Below, piece after piece: positions 1 through 7,521 of a stretch of DNA of 35,428 nucleotides. The DNA is taken from the NCBI GenBank assembly GCA_018648265.1, contig JABGRN010000060.1, positions 1 through 35,428 on the forward strand, read 5' to 3'. Source of the DNA: Prolixibacteraceae bacterium (lineage in GTDB: Bacteria > Bacteroidota > Bacteroidia > Bacteroidales > Prolixibacteraceae). The position numbers and the translations under genes are program-made. The notes below the pieces were generated by a model. The model saw nothing but the letters and a program-made list of their open reading frames with translations, did not search any database and was not told the origin of the DNA. Each line of letters begins with the position of its first letter. Within the stretch, counting starts at the first letter, position 1.

Positions 1-953
1 AACTAAAGAAAAATAAATTTACAAGCGACTTGCCTGTTCATCTTGTTTCAAGGATTGAAGACAATACCCTGGAAGAACTTGAGGAACTAAAAACACCCGC
101 CTCTGAAGAATTTAAAATTTTTTCAAAAAATATTGAAAACAAACTTAACACCGAATTCAACCAGGTTTTAGTAGTTGAAGACGACCCGGCAACTTTAGAA
201 GCAGTCCACATGCTCCTTGAAAATAATAACATAATTATCCACGAAGCAAAAACAAGTCAACAGGCTTATGATTTGATTTCTACCAAAACTTTTGACTGCG
301 TAATCCTCGATTTAAGATTACCCGATTTTTCGGGACAAGATTTATTAAAAAAACTAAATGCTGAAAATATCACAATCCCAAATGTAATTATCCATACAGC
401 AAGGGAACTTTCGAAAGAGGAACTTCGTGAACTAAATAAATATTCCGATTCAATTGTAATAAAAGGGGTCAAGTCTGACGAAAGGTTAATGGACGAAGTA
501 TCGCTGTTTCTACATCAGGTTGCAGATTCATCAAAAACAACACAGCCATCAACCCCAAATGATTTTGACAATAGGGGTTACAAGGGTAAAAAAGTATTAT
601 TGGTTGACGATGACATAAGAAATATCTTTGCCCTTGTCCAGATACTTGAAGAAAAAGAGCTCGAAATTATGGAAGCTGAAAACGGTGAAGTTGCCATAGA
701 AGTTTTAAAAAACAACACCGACATCGACCTTGTAATAATGGATATTATGATGCCGGTAATGGATGGGTACGAAGCGATGAAGATTATCAGGGAAACACCG
801 GGAATTGAAAATATCCCAATAATAACACTCACTGCAAAAGCGATGAGAGAAGATTATCAGAAAGCAATTGACAATGGGGCCAACGATTACATATCGAAAC
901 CAGTTGACGTGGATAAACTGTTCCAATTATTAAAAATTTGGTTATTTAAATAA
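1..953 (+). CDS. Hybrid sensor histidine kinase, C-terminal receiver domains only (5' truncated by window edge)
   Basis: The frame is open back to the first bases of the window, so the start and the sensor and kinase parts lie outside. What remains is the tail of one receiver domain (a LPVHLVS strand followed by a K-T-P segment) and then two complete receivers. The first complete receiver starts near base 165 (VLVVEDD) with its phospho-acceptor Asp at 309-311 in ILDLRLPD and the conserved Lys in IKG near 462. The second starts near base 590 (VLLVDDD) with its Asp at 741-743 in MDIMMPVMDGYE and a final SKP Lys. Three receivers in series at the end of a kinase is a known layout of large Bacteroidota and Proteobacteria hybrid kinases, where they act in a phosphorelay. 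The next kinase gene starts 3 bases after the stop, so the two are very probably co-transcribed. A TTG at 30 could be read as a start, but homology runs through it. Confidence 0.9.
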   Translation, partial: LKKNKFTSDLPVHLVSRIEDNTLEELEELKTPASEEFKIFSKNIENKLNTEFNQVLVVEDDPATLEAVHMLLENNNIIIHEAKTSQQAYDLISTKTFDCVILDLRLPDFSGQDLLKKLNAENITIPNVIIHTARELSKEELRELNKYSDSIVIKGVKSDERLMDEVSLFLHQVADSSKTTQPSTPNDFDNRGYKGKKVLLVDDDIRNIFALVQILEEKELEIMEAENGEVAIEVLKNNTDIDLVIMDIMMPVMDGYEAMKIIRETPGIENIPIITLTAKAMREDYQKAIDNGANDYISKPVDVDKLFQLLKIWLFK

Positions 954-956
954 ATT

Positions 957-2546
957 ATGGATAAACCAAAAGTACTCATCGTTGACGATTTAATAGAAAA
1001 CCTGATTAGCCTGGAGATGATACTCGAGAGCTTTGATATTACTTTGGTAAGGGCAATGTCGGGCATGGAAGCTTTAAGACAAACATTAAATGAAGACTTT
1101 GCTTTAGCAATCCTCGATGTTCAAATGCCGGGAATGGATGGTTACGAAACATTATCGTTAATGCGAAAACGGAAAAGGACAAAATACTTACCGGTGATTT
1201 TTGTATCGGCCATCCACCAAAGTGATTTGCATATTATCAAGGGAATTGAAACAGGGGCAGTTGATTTTATCCCAAAACCAATTATTCCAGAAATATTAAT
1301 CGGGAAAGTAAGAATTTTCTTAGACCTTTATTTTCAAAAACAGAAATTAAACCATCTTCTGAAACAACTTGAAAAAAACAATAAACAACTTGATGTTCAA
1401 CGAATAAAAGCAGAAAATGCCACCCGGACAAAAGCAATGTTCCTGGCAAATATGTCGCACGAAATAAGGACACCATTAAACGGGATAATTGGAATATCAA
1501 AAATACTGGATGAAGAAACAAACTTAAACCAAAGACAAAAGGAGCTTACTGAAATTTTATCGGCTTCGGGCGAAAATTTATTAAATATTGTTAACAATAT
1601 ACTCGATTTTTCTAAAATTGAATCTGGTCAAATACAACTTGAAAATATTGAATTCGAAATTTCGGATGTTATTTTTTCTATTGTAAAATTATTAAAATTT
1701 AATGCTGATAAAAAAGGCCTAGATATAATTGTTGAAATTGACAAAGATATTCCTAAAAAACTTTTTGGCGATCCACTCCGTTTAAACCAGATAATAACCA
1801 ATTTAATTAACAATGCCATTAAATTTACAGAAAAGGGCATTGTAAAAGTATCGGTTGGTATTGTGAAAAAAGATATTCAAAATATTGAGCTGATATTTAA
1901 AATAATTGACACAGGTATTGGTATTTCTGAAAAAGGAAAGAAAAAACTTTTTAAGGATTTTTCTCAAACCGAAAGTTCAACAACACGTAAATACGGAGGT
2001 ACCGGATTAGGGCTTGCCATTTGCAGTCAGCTAACAACTTTAATGAATGGCGAAATTAGTGTGAACAGTATTTTAGGTAAAGGTGCAGAATTCTGGTTTA
2101 AATTAAATTTTGAATATAATATGGAAAAAAAAGAAGAAAATAAGCTCAGGGACCTTGAAATTCCAAAGAACCTGAAAATTTTATATGCCGAAGACAATCC
2201 GATAAATCAAAAGGTAACCTTACTACATCTTAAATTATTAGGTTTTAATTGCGATATTGCCAACCATGGCATTGAAGCTTTTGAAATGTATAAAAAAAAT
2301 AATTACGACTTAATTTTAATGGATATGATAATGCCCGTATTAGACGGAATAGGGGCAAGCCGGAAAATCAGGAATTACGAAGAAATCAATAAAATTACAA
2401 AACCCGTTTATATAGTTGCCGTAACGGCGAATACATATTCTGAAGATAAACAAAAATGTTTAGAGGCCGGGATGAACGATTTTATTAGCAAGCCTTTTAA
2501 CAGGGTTGAACTGAAAATTATTTTACATAATGCCATCCGGGACTAA
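957..2546 (+). CDS. Soluble hybrid histidine kinase, REC-HisKA-HATPase-REC
   Basis: This 529-residue protein has no signal peptide or membrane segment, so it should act in the cytoplasm. Residues about 5-120 form a receiver with acceptor Asp54 (LDVQMPGMDGYE) and a PKP Lys motif. A short coiled linker leads to the HisKA domain with phospho-accepting His168 in NMSHEIRTPLNG. The ATPase domain shows an N box (NLINNAIKFTEKG), a G1 box (DTGIGIS) and a G2 box (GGTGLGLAI). A second receiver fills about residues 403-529 with Asp456 in LMDMIMPVLDG. The N-terminal receiver suggests it takes input from another kinase, most simply the upstream truncated hybrid, instead of sensing a ligand itself. The ATG start lies 3 bases after the upstream stop, and the 3' end overlaps the CheR gene by 17 bases, which supports a single operon and probable translational coupling. 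Confidence 0.93.
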   Translation: MDKPKVLIVDDLIENLISLEMILESFDITLVRAMSGMEALRQTLNEDFALAILDVQMPGMDGYETLSLMRKRKRTKYLPVIFVSAIHQSDLHIIKGIETGAVDFIPKPIIPEILIGKVRIFLDLYFQKQKLNHLLKQLEKNNKQLDVQRIKAENATRTKAMFLANMSHEIRTPLNGIIGISKILDEETNLNQRQKELTEILSASGENLLNIVNNILDFSKIESGQIQLENIEFEISDVIFSIVKLLKFNADKKGLDIIVEIDKDIPKKLFGDPLRLNQIITNLINNAIKFTEKGIVKVSVGIVKKDIQNIELIFKIIDTGIGISEKGKKKLFKDFSQTESSTTRKYGGTGLGLAICSQLTTLMNGEISVNSILGKGAEFWFKLNFEYNMEKKEENKLRDLEIPKNLKILYAEDNPINQKVTLLHLKLLGFNCDIANHGIEAFEMYKKNNYDLILMDMIMPVLDGIGASRKIRNYEEINKITKPVYIVAVTANTYSEDKQKCLEAGMNDFISKPFNRVELKIILHNAIRD

Positions 2547-3414
2547 ACATAAAAATTATGATGATTCATTTTATGACCAGGGAAACAGCGACATCCTGGA
2601 AATTGAATTGAACTTGTTGTTACAGGCAATTAACCTGAAATATGGCTATGATTTTAGAAATTACAGCATAACCCACCTAAAAAGACGGATACTACACCGT
2701 TTAAAAATAAGCGGGTTAAATACAATTTCCGAATTACAAAACAAGGTACTTTGGGATAAAAATTTTTACGGGATTTTTCTTCAGGACCTTTCGATAAATG
2801 TAACTGAAATGTTCCGCGACCCGGAATTTTATTTAATGTTCCGCACAAAAGTAATACCCATTTTATCCACCTACCCGCATATTAAAATTTGGCAGGCAGG
2901 GTGTTCAACCGGCGAAGAAGTTTATTCATTAGCTATTATACTTCAAGAGGAAAACCTGCTAAACCGAACGCAAATTTACGCCACCGACTTTAACAAAAGT
3001 GTTTTAGAAATAGCAAAACATGGCATTTACAATAAAAAAGAGATGGAATTATATTCCAGAAATTATCACGATTCTGGAGGGAAAAGAAATTTAGCAGACT
3101 ATTATACATCAAAATACGGATCGGTTTTGTTTGATAAATCGCTGGCAAAAAATGTGGTTTTTGCCGACCATAATTTAGTGACAGATGGTGTATTTGCAGA
3201 AGTAAACCTGGTATTCTGCCGTAATGTTTTAATTTATTTTGATAAAATATTACAAAATAAAGTGTTGGGCTTATTTTCAAAAAGCCTTGCGAAAAGGGGA
3301 TTTTTGTGTCTTGGAACAAAAGAAAGCCTGGGATTTTCCGACCACGAAAATAATTTCTCCGTAATAGACAAAGAGAATAAAATCTATAAAAAATTGCAAG
3401 TTCAGAATGATTAA
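2530..3414 (+). CDS. cheR: CheR-type protein-glutamate O-methyltransferase
   Basis: The family transfers a methyl group from S-adenosylmethionine to receptor glutamates. The N-terminal alpha-helical CheR_N region occupies roughly residues 20-80. The signature NVTEMFRDP is at residues 90-98, and the SAM-binding motif GCSTGEE is at 124-130, followed by a VYSLAI helix. A later FCRNVLIYF strand is also typical of the family. The length (294 residues) matches a minimal CheR with no TPR extension. The start at 2530 overlaps the kinase gene by 17 bases; a nearby downstream ATG is out of frame and the next in-frame Met is inside the domain, so this start is well determined. No methyl-accepting receptor is visible in the window. 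Together with the neighbouring CheB and hybrid kinases it probably belongs to an alternative signalling cluster, with kinases or an unlinked receptor as targets. Confidence 0.92.
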   Translation: MPSGTKHKNYDDSFYDQGNSDILEIELNLLLQAINLKYGYDFRNYSITHLKRRILHRLKISGLNTISELQNKVLWDKNFYGIFLQDLSINVTEMFRDPEFYLMFRTKVIPILSTYPHIKIWQAGCSTGEEVYSLAIILQEENLLNRTQIYATDFNKSVLEIAKHGIYNKKEMELYSRNYHDSGGKRNLADYYTSKYGSVLFDKSLAKNVVFADHNLVTDGVFAEVNLVFCRNVLIYFDKILQNKVLGLFSKSLAKRGFLCLGTKESLGFSDHENNFSVIDKENKIYKKLQVQND

Positions 3415-3973
3415 AGCTGTTGTCATCGGCGCATCTTATGGTGGTTTGGAAGCTATTGGGAAAATCTTGATCCAACTTCCGCCGAAATTTGACATTCCAA
3501 TAATAATAGTTTTACACATTGGGCACAATACAATAAATTCATATTTAACTTCATTAAATAATAAAAGCGGGTTTACGGTAAAAGAGGCTGAAGAAAAAGA
3601 AATTATCGAAGAAAAGACAGTATATTTTGCACCTCCCAATTACCACCTCCAAGTTGAGGATGAGTTTTCGTTAAGCCTTTCAACTGATGAAAAAGTTAAT
3701 TTTTCGAGGCCGGCAATTGATGTACTTTTCGAAACAGCGGCCTGGACTTTTAAAAACAAACTTATTGGGGTACTTCTAACTGGTTCAAACAGCGATGGCG
3801 CAGAAGGGATAAAAATCATTAAAAAATACGGAGGTAAAACTATCGTACAAAACCCCAAAACAGCCCTGGGAAAAACTATGCCCGATTCAGCGATAAAACT
3901 TTCTGTACCCGGCTTCATTGTTGATCTTGAAGATATTGCAGAAAAAATTTTGGAGTTAACTATGGAAAACTAA
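3407..3973 (+). CDS. cheB: Stand-alone CheB-type methylesterase domain protein
   Basis: The 188-residue protein is the CheB C-terminal catalytic domain alone; the receiver domain of classical CheB is missing. The expected catalytic triad is visible: Ser10 in GASYGG, His37 in VLHIG and Asp130 in GSNSDGAEG, with spacing close to that of the enteric enzyme. The MPDSAI segment near residues 158-163 is also conserved in the family. The predicted reaction is hydrolysis of glutamyl methyl esters or deamidation of glutamine on a signalling partner. It overlaps cheR by 8 bases, which indicates translational coupling. Without a receiver it cannot be switched by phosphorylation in the usual intramolecular way, so control would have to come from expression or from contact with the hybrid kinases; that last step is inference. 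The gene ends 26 bases from the convergent GH20 gene. Confidence 0.92.
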   Translation: MIKAVVIGASYGGLEAIGKILIQLPPKFDIPIIIVLHIGHNTINSYLTSLNNKSGFTVKEAEEKEIIEEKTVYFAPPNYHLQVEDEFSLSLSTDEKVNFSRPAIDVLFETAAWTFKNKLIGVLLTGSNSDGAEGIKIIKKYGGKTIVQNPKTALGKTMPDSAIKLSVPGFIVDLEDIAEKILELTMEN

Positions 3974-3999
3974 AATAGTTTGATCCTGTTTAAACGGTT

Positions 4000-6384
4000 T
4001 TAATCAGCGGTTTTAGGTTTATACGATTCCCTTTTTTTTACTTTACTAATACCTGCAAGTAATATTGCATTACCCGGCGCAGGTTTGGTTTTTGGATTTC
4101 CTGAACCCACGGTTGCCTGATAATCTGTGGTCCCGTGCAAACTCACCTCTTTTATAATTTTACCAAATCTTGGATTTACCCATTCATAGGCAAAAAAAGT
4201 GATCGGATTGTCTTTTTCGTTAGATGAACATTGAATTGGATCGGCCAGGTAACAATATGCATTCTGCGGCGATCCTGTTTTTCCTTCCATTCTGTCAAGG
4301 CTGTTTTCCCCACCCGGATTCCACTCCAAAATATTAACACCATACTGGATTGGGACAATTGCCTTAAATCCATCTTCATAAACAATTTCGTACCAACCTA
4401 ATAAATCTGACGTGTCGAAAAAGTTTGGAATGTTATAATAAGCTTTTTGATTTCCTGCCGGAACTGCACAAGTATGTAAAAATATCAGGCTACTCACATC
4501 TTCTCCAATTGTTATACCCTTGATTTCATTTGGCTGTAGATTCTCTCCAATTCCCACAGATCCAACCGCAATTGCACAGTTTCCGGATACTGCCGACGGG
4601 TTTACAAGATTGAACACCTTCGCCCGGTTATTTATCTCACCCGATTTTATCGTATTTAAATTAACATTGAAAACTTCTGAGTTTGTTGAGAAATTAAAAT
4701 GTCCGGAGATATCAATGGGGACAATGTCGTCCCCATCTTCACTGGGAATATTTACAGCACTTAAATTTGATCGTATTGAAGGCATTAATTCCCCTGCAAT
4801 GGCAGCAACATCTTTTTGATCGACTGTATTTGTTGACCATAATAAATTAGCACTACCCAGAAAATCTATCATCAAATCTTTCCCAAAATTAAACTCATTT
4901 GTTGCAGCCCAGGAAGACGGGGCGCCTCCAACCACATCAATATTCTTTATCCTTTCGTCCCAATTGCTTATGTTTGGTTTGAAATTTCCGTATAACTGTT
5001 TAAATCCGAATTCATTTAATTCCATATCTTTCTCCTCATCAATCCAAAACCAGTTGAAAACCAAAATATCTTTTGGGATTGATTCCTTTACCAAAGCCGG
5101 ACTTAATGCTCCGGGTTTTTGATATTTTACACCGGTAGAAGATATCCCTTCCCGCGGCCCTGCATTGCGAACACTTTCAAGTAAATGATCTCCCCACATA
5201 GCAACTTTAATTCCTTTGCCAGACATGTAATTGTAAATTTTATTGACATCCTGTGCAAACAGTTCAGAATAGTCCTTCCCTTTACAAAGCGGACAAACGT
5301 CCAATGGCATCCTCCATTCGTCATGTCCGATATGAATCATTTTCGGTTGCATCACTTCAATATATTCATCATAAACATCAAACAAAAGATCGTACGATGC
5401 CGGATTGGAAGGACAGTACGTATCGGGCCAATTATCTTCGGGATATTCCGAAAGCTCAGGGTGCCTTGTTAACAAATAATAGACGTGGGTGAGGGAAGGT
5501 ATTTCAGGAATTACCTCAATGAAATTCTCATTTGCCAACTCCACAATATCCTTTATATCATCCTTTTCAATAATAAATCCATCGCCGGCATCATAATGAC
5601 TCGAAGTTTTTCCTTCTCCCCTGATTCCCACAGGCCGGTTGGAACGTGAATACTGTAAATCTTTTGCAAACTCAATCCAACCTGCATTTACCTCGGGATG
5701 ATTGTCAAGCCTCATGCAATTTAATTCGATGATTACTTTGTTGAATTTGTAGAGTGCCATAAAATCCCTTACGAACCTTTTGAAAAAAGCGATATTCTCT
5801 GGTCCGGGCACATATAAACGTATCGCTCTGAATGGCAGATTTGGCCAATCGCGCACCTTAACTCCCTGAATGTTTGTTCCGTTTTCAGCATCAATTAATT
5901 GACGTAATGACTGCAACCCGAAAAATGCTCCGGGATCGTCCCAGCCTGCAACAACTATTTTTTGATTGCTTACATGCAGAACATATCCTTCAGAACCCGG
6001 GTTTTTATCACTCAATTCAAGTTTGTTCTCAGAACAATACTGTTTTATTAAAAGATTGTCAGCAGCACCCAGAACTATTACTTTCCTATCTTCTGGAATA
6101 TCAGTTTGCGATTCAATTTTTACAGCTATTCCATATTTATCGCTTAACTCCCGAACCAGAAAACGTGCGAGAAAAAGATCCTCTTCACTCCGGTTTTGAG
6201 GAACGATTATGGTTACAGATTCATCCAAAACAAAAACATCAGTTGTAAGTTCTATTGTTTGAGGAATTGGAAATATCAATGGTTTTTCTACTGCGATAAT
6301 TGTAAGTGAAAAAACAAAAAGGAAGCAAATAATAGTTGTCAATTTTAAAATTTGTCCGAGTTTAGTTGTTGTTGTTGTTTTCAT
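4000..6384 (-). CDS. Secreted glycoside hydrolase family 20 (beta-N-acetylhexosaminidase-like)
   Basis: The 794-residue protein starts with a basic, then strongly hydrophobic segment to about residue 31, which is a signal peptide. Residues about 35-165 look like the GH20 domain 2 that precedes the catalytic barrel (PIPQTIEL near the start; GAFFGLQSLRQL at the end). The barrel follows, from VRDWPNLPFRAIRLY onward. The catalytic Asp-Glu pair of GH20 is seen as D355-E356 in HIGHDEWR; GH20 uses the substrate N-acetyl group as nucleophile, with the Asp orienting it and the Glu as acid/base. In most family members this motif reads HxGxDE, so the second His is a variation. A CPLC pair just after the motif is unusual for an exported enzyme. 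About 250 C-terminal residues are probably beta-sandwich. Likely role: removing GlcNAc or GalNAc from glycan fragments. It is the last minus-strand gene of the locus, but 342 bases separate it from the next gene upstream. Confidence 0.85.
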   Translation of the reverse strand: MKTTTTTKLGQILKLTTIICFLFVFSLTIIAVEKPLIFPIPQTIELTTDVFVLDESVTIIVPQNRSEEDLFLARFLVRELSDKYGIAVKIESQTDIPEDRKVIVLGAADNLLIKQYCSENKLELSDKNPGSEGYVLHVSNQKIVVAGWDDPGAFFGLQSLRQLIDAENGTNIQGVKVRDWPNLPFRAIRLYVPGPENIAFFKRFVRDFMALYKFNKVIIELNCMRLDNHPEVNAGWIEFAKDLQYSRSNRPVGIRGEGKTSSHYDAGDGFIIEKDDIKDIVELANENFIEVIPEIPSLTHVYYLLTRHPELSEYPEDNWPDTYCPSNPASYDLLFDVYDEYIEVMQPKMIHIGHDEWRMPLDVCPLCKGKDYSELFAQDVNKIYNYMSGKGIKVAMWGDHLLESVRNAGPREGISSTGVKYQKPGALSPALVKESIPKDILVFNWFWIDEEKDMELNEFGFKQLYGNFKPNISNWDERIKNIDVVGGAPSSWAATNEFNFGKDLMIDFLGSANLLWSTNTVDQKDVAAIAGELMPSIRSNLSAVNIPSEDGDDIVPIDISGHFNFSTNSEVFNVNLNTIKSGEINNRAKVFNLVNPSAVSGNCAIAVGSVGIGENLQPNEIKGITIGEDVSSLIFLHTCAVPAGNQKAYYNIPNFFDTSDLLGWYEIVYEDGFKAIVPIQYGVNILEWNPGGENSLDRMEGKTGSPQNAYCYLADPIQCSSNEKDNPITFFAYEWVNPRFGKIIKEVSLHGTTDYQATVGSGNPKTKPAPGNAILLAGISKVKKRESYKPKTAD

Positions 6385-6726
6385 TTGTTTGAAAATTTAT
6401 TAGAAAACATTAGAAAAGACAGAAGTTGGAAATCTGATGTTAGTTATCGTTGGCCAAATCATCCTCAATAGTTCGTCAGTTGATGTAAGGTCGTTTCATT
6501 TTTCGTTATTTTTTTTGAACCACATAGGCACATTAGATCACAGAACTATGTTTTTCTAATGTAAAATGTGGTTTGCAATTCTTTATAGCGACTTGCTTTA
6601 TAATTTAATAGACATAATTCCAGTTCATTTTATCCTTACTTAAGTGTGCGGTTTTTCACTCGATCGATTCATTTTAATGCATGATTTTTTCTTTGTGAAA
6701 CTTCCATTAAATATTTCCGGGTATGG
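6385..6726. other. Intergenic region between GH20 and AlkD-like genes
   Basis: This 342-base gap holds no convincing gene. Its main content is the nested palindrome described at 6518-6573. The part next to the GH20 start (6385-6480) should contain that gene's promoter, but I found no exact match to the Bacteroidota TAnnTTTG box there. Confidence 0.5.
6518..6573. repeat. Nested inverted repeat (AACCACAT / ATGTGGTT)
   Basis: The outer arms AACCACAT (6518-6525) and ATGTGGTT (6566-6573) are perfect complements. Inside them a second pair, ACATTAG (6530-6536) and CTAATGT (6556-6562), is also perfect. The middle is about 19 bases. Elements built on an ACCACAT arm are common between genes in Bacteroidota, so this is probably a decayed copy of a dispersed repeat that could also act as a terminator. 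The family assignment is from memory. Confidence 0.65.
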
Positions 6727-7443
6727 TTAACATCTTGCAGTTTTTCTCTTTTTGCCAACCTTTCCTTTATCAATCGATTTTTCAATATAATCTTTTGCGA
6801 GTGGTACTTTACAAGCAGTTCCTCCCATATTCACATTTACTTTACCAATTTTAAGTGCTACTTCCTGCGTCTTTGCTGTTAATTCTTTAATGTAGGTTCC
6901 AACCGAAATTACAAATCCATTCATGGTGTATCGTACCCTGTTCTGTGAATTATGAATTTCCTTTACAATTGTATCGAGCAATTTATTATAAGCATCAATA
7001 TCTAAATCTTCATCCTGGTGTACTGCTGCGTAGTTTGCTAAAGTTGCCCAACCTGCTGAGATAATCCGTTCTTCACCAGATGCAATCCACTTCAGGCCAA
7101 GTTCAAATCCATATTCCGTTTCAGCTGCAACCCATGGGACAGCAAATTCATTTAAATAATACCAATATGCCTGATCGACCCATTTCTCAAGTTGTTCTTT
7201 AGTAATTTTTTTTTCATCCGCCATTAATCCGGCAAGGTACATTGCATCCGAATTCCCGGTTTCATAAAGTTCCAAAGAGAGTTCGTGGTTCTTCTTTGTC
7301 TTTTTAAGTATTTTCTTGAGATCCGCTACTCTCACTCCAAAAAATGGCTCTCTTGCACCATGTTTTTTTAAAGTGTTTTTTGTGGTTTCATCTCCAAATT
7401 TTTCAAGTTCAATAAGAATTTCTTGTACTGTCATAATATTCAT
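6727..7443 (-). CDS. AlkD-like DNA alkylation repair protein
   Basis: The 238-residue protein is all-helical in character and matches the DNA alkylation repair (AlkD/AlkC, HEAT-like repeat) family. Supporting segments are the N-terminal KKHGAREPFFGVRVADLKKI stretch, the EFAVPWVAAETEYGFELG region and the basic C-terminus ending KKRKTARC, all of which I recognise from Bacteroidota members annotated this way. The family excises positively charged alkylated bases such as 3- or 7-methylpurines without base flipping. There is no signal peptide, so it is cytoplasmic. ATG codons at 7443 and 7434 are both possible starts; I kept the longer one. It sits 78 bases after the beta-helix gene on the same strand, but it has no obvious link to glycan use and may simply be a neighbour. 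Confidence 0.85.
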   Translation of the reverse strand: MNIMTVQEILIELEKFGDETTKNTLKKHGAREPFFGVRVADLKKILKKTKKNHELSLELYETGNSDAMYLAGLMADEKKITKEQLEKWVDQAYWYYLNEFAVPWVAAETEYGFELGLKWIASGEERIISAGWATLANYAAVHQDEDLDIDAYNKLLDTIVKEIHNSQNRVRYTMNGFVISVGTYIKELTAKTQEVALKIGKVNVNMGGTACKVPLAKDYIEKSIDKGKVGKKRKTARC

Positions 7444-7521
7444 TTTTTACAACCAACAAAATCGGTTGATCACACATTTTCGTTTACGATTCTTGTTTAC
7501 CAAACCATCTTCCCAATACGA

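Noticed and set aside
2990-3475. 161-codon minus-strand frame opposite cheR and cheB
   Set aside because: It is antisense to two genes with clear catalytic motifs and shows no domain of its own.
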